DNA of 32,913 bases, taken from an uncultured Myxococcales bacterium (GTDB lineage: Bacteria > Myxococcota_A > UBA9042). The position numbers and the translations under genes are program-made. Positions 31,034 to 32,913 of the stretch are shown one piece after another. The notes below the pieces were generated by a model that did not search any database, had not been told where the DNA came from, and saw only the letters and a list, made by a program, of their open reading frames with translations. The stretch covers positions 1-32,913 of the forward strand of contig CAIYWC010000030.1 in the NCBI GenBank assembly GCA_903929795.1, written 5' to 3'. The number at the start of each line of letters is the position of its first letter. Position 1 is the stretch's first letter.

Positions 31034-31050
31034 TTTACAGAAACCGTAAA
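31034..31050. promoter_or_regulatory. Inverted repeat in the divergent promoter region, possible PadR operator
   Basis: TTTACAGAAACCGTAAA is a dyad with five-base arms (TTTAC/GTAAA) in an AT-rich island of an otherwise GC-rich gap. It lies between the heme-lipoprotein operon (minus) and the metallohydrolase gene (plus). A TAAATA -10-like box for the minus strand overlaps it. Binding by the nearby PadR protein is inferred. Confidence 0.35.
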
Positions 31051-31168
31051 CGACAAGCAAGGTGGCGCAGCAAAGGCCACCGCGGGCGCCGGTCCACACC
31101 CTTGCCGTCCGCTTGCGCTGCGCCAATACTCGGGCCCGAACGCTCCACACGGAGCCAGGAAGGCCCAG

Positions 31169-31975
31169 ATGAAGTACTTCGCCCTTACGCTCGCATGTTC
31201 GCTCCTCGCCACCACCGCGCTTGCCGCGGAGCCCAAGGTGCCGGCCACCGCCGCCCGGACCGCCATCACGTGGTACGGGCACGCCGCGTTCAAGATCGTC
31301 ACGCCGGCGGGCAAGATCTTGTTTGTCGATCCGTGGCTCAAGAACCCGGCGAACAAGAATGGCGAGGCCGACCTCGCCGCCGTTGACAAGGCGGACCTCG
31401 TGCTGGTGACGCACGGCCATTTTGACCACGTCGGCGACGCCGTGGCGATCGGCAAGAAGACCGGTGCGAAGCTGGTCGCCACGTTCGATCTCGGCAACGC
31501 GCTTGTCGCGGAAGGCTACCCCAAGGAGCAGTTCGGCTTTGACACGACCGGCAACGCCGGCGGCGAGATCGAGTTGCTCGGCGGCGAGGTGCGCGTGGCG
31601 TTCATCCCCGCCGTGCACAGCTCGGACGCGTCTGGTCACGCAGCGGGCAACGCGGGTGGCTTTCTCATCAGCGTCAAGGGCGGCCCGGCGATCTACCACA
31701 CCGGTGACACGGACCTGTTTGGCGACATGGCACTGGTCGCCGAGCACGGCAAGGTCGACGTGATGCTTGTGTGCATCGGCGACCGCTTCACGATGGGCCC
31801 GCGGCGCGCTGCGCAAGCCGTGCAGCTCGTCAAACCGACGACGGTCATTCCGATGCATTTCGGTACGTTCCCGGTGCTCACCGGTACGGTCGAGGCGCTG
31901 GACAAGGCGCTCAAGCAGGCGGGCGCGAAGGCGACGCTCCGCGCGTTCAAGATCGGCGAAACCGGCACATTCTGA
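31169..31975 (+). CDS. Exported metallo-beta-lactamase-fold hydrolase (UPF0173-like)
   Basis: A 268-residue protein, starting at the ATG at 31169 after AGGAAGG. The longer frame that begins at 30470 is antisense to the heme gene and is not real. A signal peptide ends at LAA (about residue 20), so it acts in the periplasm. The metal motif is THGHFDH (His82, His84, Asp86, His87), with His150, Asp180 (HTGDTD) and His230 completing two metal sites. The overall pattern [11 protein letters not shown]...FVDPWL matches the UPF0173 metal-dependent hydrolases, which are usually cytoplasmic. The substrate is unknown; lactamase activity is not implied. Confidence 0.88.
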   Translation: MKYFALTLACSLLATTALAAEPKVPATAARTAITWYGHAAFKIVTPAGKILFVDPWLKNPANKNGEADLAAVDKADLVLVTHGHFDHVGDAVAIGKKTGAKLVATFDLGNALVAEGYPKEQFGFDTTGNAGGEIELLGGEVRVAFIPAVHSSDASGHAAGNAGGFLISVKGGPAIYHTGDTDLFGDMALVAEHGKVDVMLVCIGDRFTMGPRRAAQAVQLVKPTTVIPMHFGTFPVLTGTVEALDKALKQAGAKATLRAFKIGETGTF

Positions 31976-32181
31976 GCGCTTCCGCGCGATCGGCTCGCTG
32001 CGCCGCGCGATGGGCATCTCTCCCGTTTGCGCTTGGCCATTGACGGCTGGCAGCCGGGGTCCATATGAGCGGCAAGGCGAATCTCGTTTTGTCTGCCATT
32101 CTTTACAAACTTGCGCAAAAGTCGTCACCGACTTACCTCGGGCTCGCCCGGTCGCGTTTCGCGTCGGCGAACGGAGGAATC
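31976..32181 (+). promoter_or_regulatory. Upstream region of the last lipoprotein gene with a possible promoter
   Basis: These 206 bases hold a candidate -35 TTGACG at 32040-32045 and TATGAG at 32064-32069 with 18-base spacing, about 110 bases before the start at 32182. The -10 match is four of six. Short plus-strand frames here lack ribosome sites. Confidence 0.25.
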
Positions 32182-32913
32182 ATGCGCCAGCCCGCCACGG
32201 CATCTCTTCGCTTCAGCTGTCCGACGGGCAGGGCACGCTTCACTTTGCTCGTGTTCGCGCTGAGCGCCGGCATCGCCGCGTGCGGGGACGACGCGCCACC
32301 CATCACGGGCGCGGGCGCCACGGACACGGGCCCGGTGAATGGCGACGTGATCCTCGGCGACGGCGCGCTCAGTGACGTGGGATTGCAGGACCTGACAACG
32401 GCCGACACGCCGCCGAACGACGTGGGCGAGGACACCGGCACGCCGGACTTGCTGGTCGGCGACGCGGGCACGGACGCCGGCTTGGACGCGAGCACGGACA
32501 CCAGCGGCGACGCCGGCTGCAGCCAGCTTGGCTGCGCGTGCCTCCTCGCGGGCGACTGCGCCTCCGGCATCTGCGCGCCCGCGCCGAATGGCGGTGGCAA
32601 CGTCTGTACCGCGGCGTGCACCCCGAACTCGGGCATCGTCGAGACCTGCAACGGCATCGACGACAACTGCAACGGCCTGACCGACGAAGGCACCTGCGAC
32701 GACGGCAACCCGTGCACGGACGATTCCTGCGCCGGCAAGGCCGGCTGCGTGCACCTCGCCAACGCGGCGACGTGCTCGGACGACAATGCCTGCACCGTGG
32801 GCGACGTCTGCTCGGACAGCGCGTGCCTGCCCGGCGCCATCAGCGCGACCGCGTGCGACGACGGCAACCCGTGCACGACCGACTACTGTTTGCCGACCCT
32901 CGGCTGCCAATCC
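32182..32913 (+). CDS. CTDC-repeat lipoprotein with MopE-type motif (3' end outside window)
   Basis: The first 244 codons of a gene that runs off the right edge. The start ATG at 32182 has a strong GGAGGAATC ribosome site. The signal peptide ends in IAAC (Cys34), followed by an acidic Asp/Gly/Thr-rich linker to about residue 112. A Cys-rich part follows, with ETCNGIDDNCNGLTDEG, the motif found in MopE copper-binding and related Myxococcota surface proteins. It then enters CTDC repeats: CDDGNPCTDDSC, CSDDNACTVGDVC, CDDGNPCTTDYC. These follow the same short-long-short alternation as the giant lipoprotein at 17698. It is probably a second large surface protein of that kind; its full length and C-terminal domains are unknown. 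Confidence 0.85.
   Translation, partial: MRQPATASLRFSCPTGRARFTLLVFALSAGIAACGDDAPPITGAGATDTGPVNGDVILGDGALSDVGLQDLTTADTPPNDVGEDTGTPDLLVGDAGTDAGLDASTDTSGDAGCSQLGCACLLAGDCASGICAPAPNGGGNVCTAACTPNSGIVETCNGIDDNCNGLTDEGTCDDGNPCTDDSCAGKAGCVHLANAATCSDDNACTVGDVCSDSACLPGAISATACDDGNPCTTDYCLPTLGCQS

Overview
The window is GC-rich and densely coded. It carries many secreted, cysteine-rich lipoproteins of the kind common in Myxococcota and related former deltaproteobacteria: CTDC-type repeats, a MopE-type CNGxDDNC motif, and a VWA protein with CGLxC repeats. A Myxococcota-like, Gram-negative, respiring bacterium is my inference. There is no rRNA, tRNA or other marker gene to fix the taxonomy, and I see no insertion sequence, phage gene or CRISPR array.

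Layout. 1-2669: the end of a SMUG-type uracil-DNA glycosylase gene, then a minus-strand pair (VWA lipoprotein followed by a patatin-like lipase). 2914-16916: a respiratory block. It contains a SCO1-type copper protein (minus), a divergent single-heme cytochrome/beta-barrel protein resembling the Cyc2 porin-cytochrome, a sensor kinase with an NtrC-type sigma54 activator, and a seven-gene operon of a secreted cupredoxin plus a complete alternative complex III (actABCDEF-like). 17050-24972: a small Cys-rich lipoprotein and a giant lipoprotein of about 2,424 residues with five kinds of repeat or beta-domain. 25101-29373: a hemerythrin-GGDEF cyclase, a sugar-nucleotide epimerase (minus) and a ThDP enzyme. 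29384-30979: a minus-strand operon of a cytochrome c'-like lipoprotein, a PadR regulator and an outer-membrane protein. 31169 to the end: an exported metallo-beta-lactamase-fold protein and the start of another CTDC-repeat lipoprotein that runs off the window.

The most interesting part is the respiratory block. Near-consensus sigma54 (-24/-12) promoters lie before the cytochrome-barrel gene and before the cupredoxin-ACIII operon. A slightly weaker one lies before the SCO1 gene. The only sigma54 activator seen, with its kinase, sits between these units. I infer a co-regulated electron-transfer module: outer-membrane heme barrel, periplasmic cupredoxin, then ACIII and the quinone pool. It could run inward (oxidation of Fe(II) or another extracellular donor) or outward. 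Direction and substrate cannot be read from the sequence.
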